Assembly: GCA_003445035.1 (NCBI GenBank)
Contig: DLVV01000221.1
Coordinates: forward strand, 1-8,192
Origin: Planctomycetaceae bacterium
GTDB taxonomy: Bacteria > Planctomycetota > Planctomycetia > Planctomycetales > Planctomycetaceae
Direction of reading: 5' to 3'
DNA length: 8,192 nucleotides
The notes under the pieces were generated by a model, which ran no database searches, had not been told where the DNA came from, and saw nothing but the letters and a program-made list of their open reading frames with translations. Position 1 is the stretch's first letter. Each line of letters starts with the position of its first letter. Shown piece after piece: positions 7,577 through 8,192 of this stretch. The position numbers and the translations under genes are program-made.

Positions 7577-8192
7577 AACACCTGCCCCCCGACCGACTCC
7601 TGCTGACTTGGGTTCTGCTGCTGGGGCTGACCATTCCCGGTGCGGTCGTTGCCGACGACACCGAGGGTCCCGACCGGGGCACACTGCTGATCGCCGGTGG
7701 AGGCGGCAAGCAGGGGGCAGCGATCTTCCGGAAGTTTGTCGAACTCTCCGGTGGAAACACGGCGCGGATCGTCATCGTGCCCACGGCGATCTCATCGGAC
7801 CCCAACTACGACTACCAGAACCCCGGCGTCGCCAAGTTCGCCCGGGACAAGCTGAAGCTGAAACACGTCACCGTGCTGCACACCCACGATCGCCGCGAAG
7901 CCGACACCCGAGAATTCGTTCGGCCGTTGAAGACCGCCAACGGGGTCTGGTTCAGCGGGGGCCGCCAATGGCGGTTCGCCGACTCGTACCTCGGCACACG
8001 CTCCGAGAAGGAGTTTCACCGCGTGTTGAAGCGGGGTGGAGTGATCGGAGGCTCCTCGGCCGGAGCATCCATCCAGGCCGATTTCCTGGTCCGTGGAGAT
8101 TCCAAAACCAACCGCATCATGATCGGGGATCACCAGCGGGGACTGGGGTTCATCGAGAACTGTGCCATCGACCAGCACGTGATCAAGCGGGG
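7573..8192 (+). CDS. Secreted cyanophycinase-like S51 serine peptidase, partial
   Basis: The GTG at 7573 overlaps the preceding stop by four bases (GTGA), with AAGAGG seven bases upstream as a weak ribosome site. The window holds the first 206 residues; the C-terminus is beyond the edge. A Sec signal peptide occupies 1-27 (LLLTWVLLLGLTIPGAVVA, cut before DD). The S51 fold follows: GTLLIAGGGGKQ at 36-47, RIVIVPTAIS at 65-74, VWFSGGRQWRFADSYLGT at 125-142, the nucleophile elbow GGSSAGAS at 159-166 (Ser162 by alignment to the GTSAGA of cyanophycinases) and GLGFIENCAIDQHVIKR at 190-206, matching the conserved 'GLGLL...DQHF..R' segment. Cyanophycinases cut the Asp-Arg storage polymer cyanophycin to beta-Asp-Arg dipeptides. 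A signal peptide means this one acts outside the cytoplasm, on external polymer or another isopeptide. The family assignment is firm; the substrate is not. Confidence 0.9.
   Translation, partial: MKHLPPDRLLLTWVLLLGLTIPGAVVADDTEGPDRGTLLIAGGGGKQGAAIFRKFVELSGGNTARIVIVPTAISSDPNYDYQNPGVAKFARDKLKLKHVTVLHTHDRREADTREFVRPLKTANGVWFSGGRQWRFADSYLGTRSEKEFHRVLKRGGVIGGSSAGASIQADFLVRGDSKTNRIMIGDHQRGLGFIENCAIDQHVIKR

Overview
The window looks like a piece of a Planctomycetota chromosome. The evidence is the pairing, on one strand, of a PSCyt1/DUF1549/DUF1553 protein with a DUF1501 protein. That pair is heavily expanded in planctomycetes. The DNA is GC-rich, and a 'WRQFRGPAASGVG'-type beta-propeller protein of the kind common in the same phylum is also present. 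No RNA genes, mobile elements, CRISPR arrays or long repeats were seen.

Layout. Two divergent gene groups start from one intergenic region of about 150 bp (roughly 5413-5564). The leftward group (minus strand) has three genes. The first is a large exported cytochrome-like protein, PSCyt1 split by a LamG domain, then DUF1549 and DUF1553 (5412 to 1876). After 26 bp comes a DUF1501 protein with a Tat-like leader (1849 to 341). After 65 bp comes the start of a Tat-exported S58/P1-family (DmpA-like) peptidase that runs off the left edge (275 to 1). The rightward group (plus strand) has an exported PQQ-like beta-propeller protein (5565-6977), an unrecognised 200-residue protein with two membrane segments and flanking helices (6974-7576), and a secreted S51 cyanophycinase-like peptidase that runs off the right edge (7573-8192). 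Both junctions in the rightward group are 4-base GTGA stop/start overlaps.

How they may work together. Five of the six products carry export signals (Sec or Tat) and the sixth is predicted to be membrane-embedded, so the locus acts at or outside the cytoplasmic membrane. Each arm ends in a hydrolase of unusual peptides: an S58 N-terminal-nucleophile aminopeptidase on the left and an S51 cyanophycinase-like serine peptidase on the right. The cytochrome/DUF1501 pair has no established biochemical role. A shared function in extracytoplasmic peptide or polymer use is an inference, not something the sequence proves.

The most notable points are a LamG lectin-like fold inserted between the heme-binding CxxCH and the MPP segment of one cytochrome domain, the GTGA-coupled operon with its unknown membrane protein, and a near-palindromic TATA element in the divergent intergenic region. 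Nearly all the sequence is coding. The only non-coding stretches are about 65, 26 and 152 bp.
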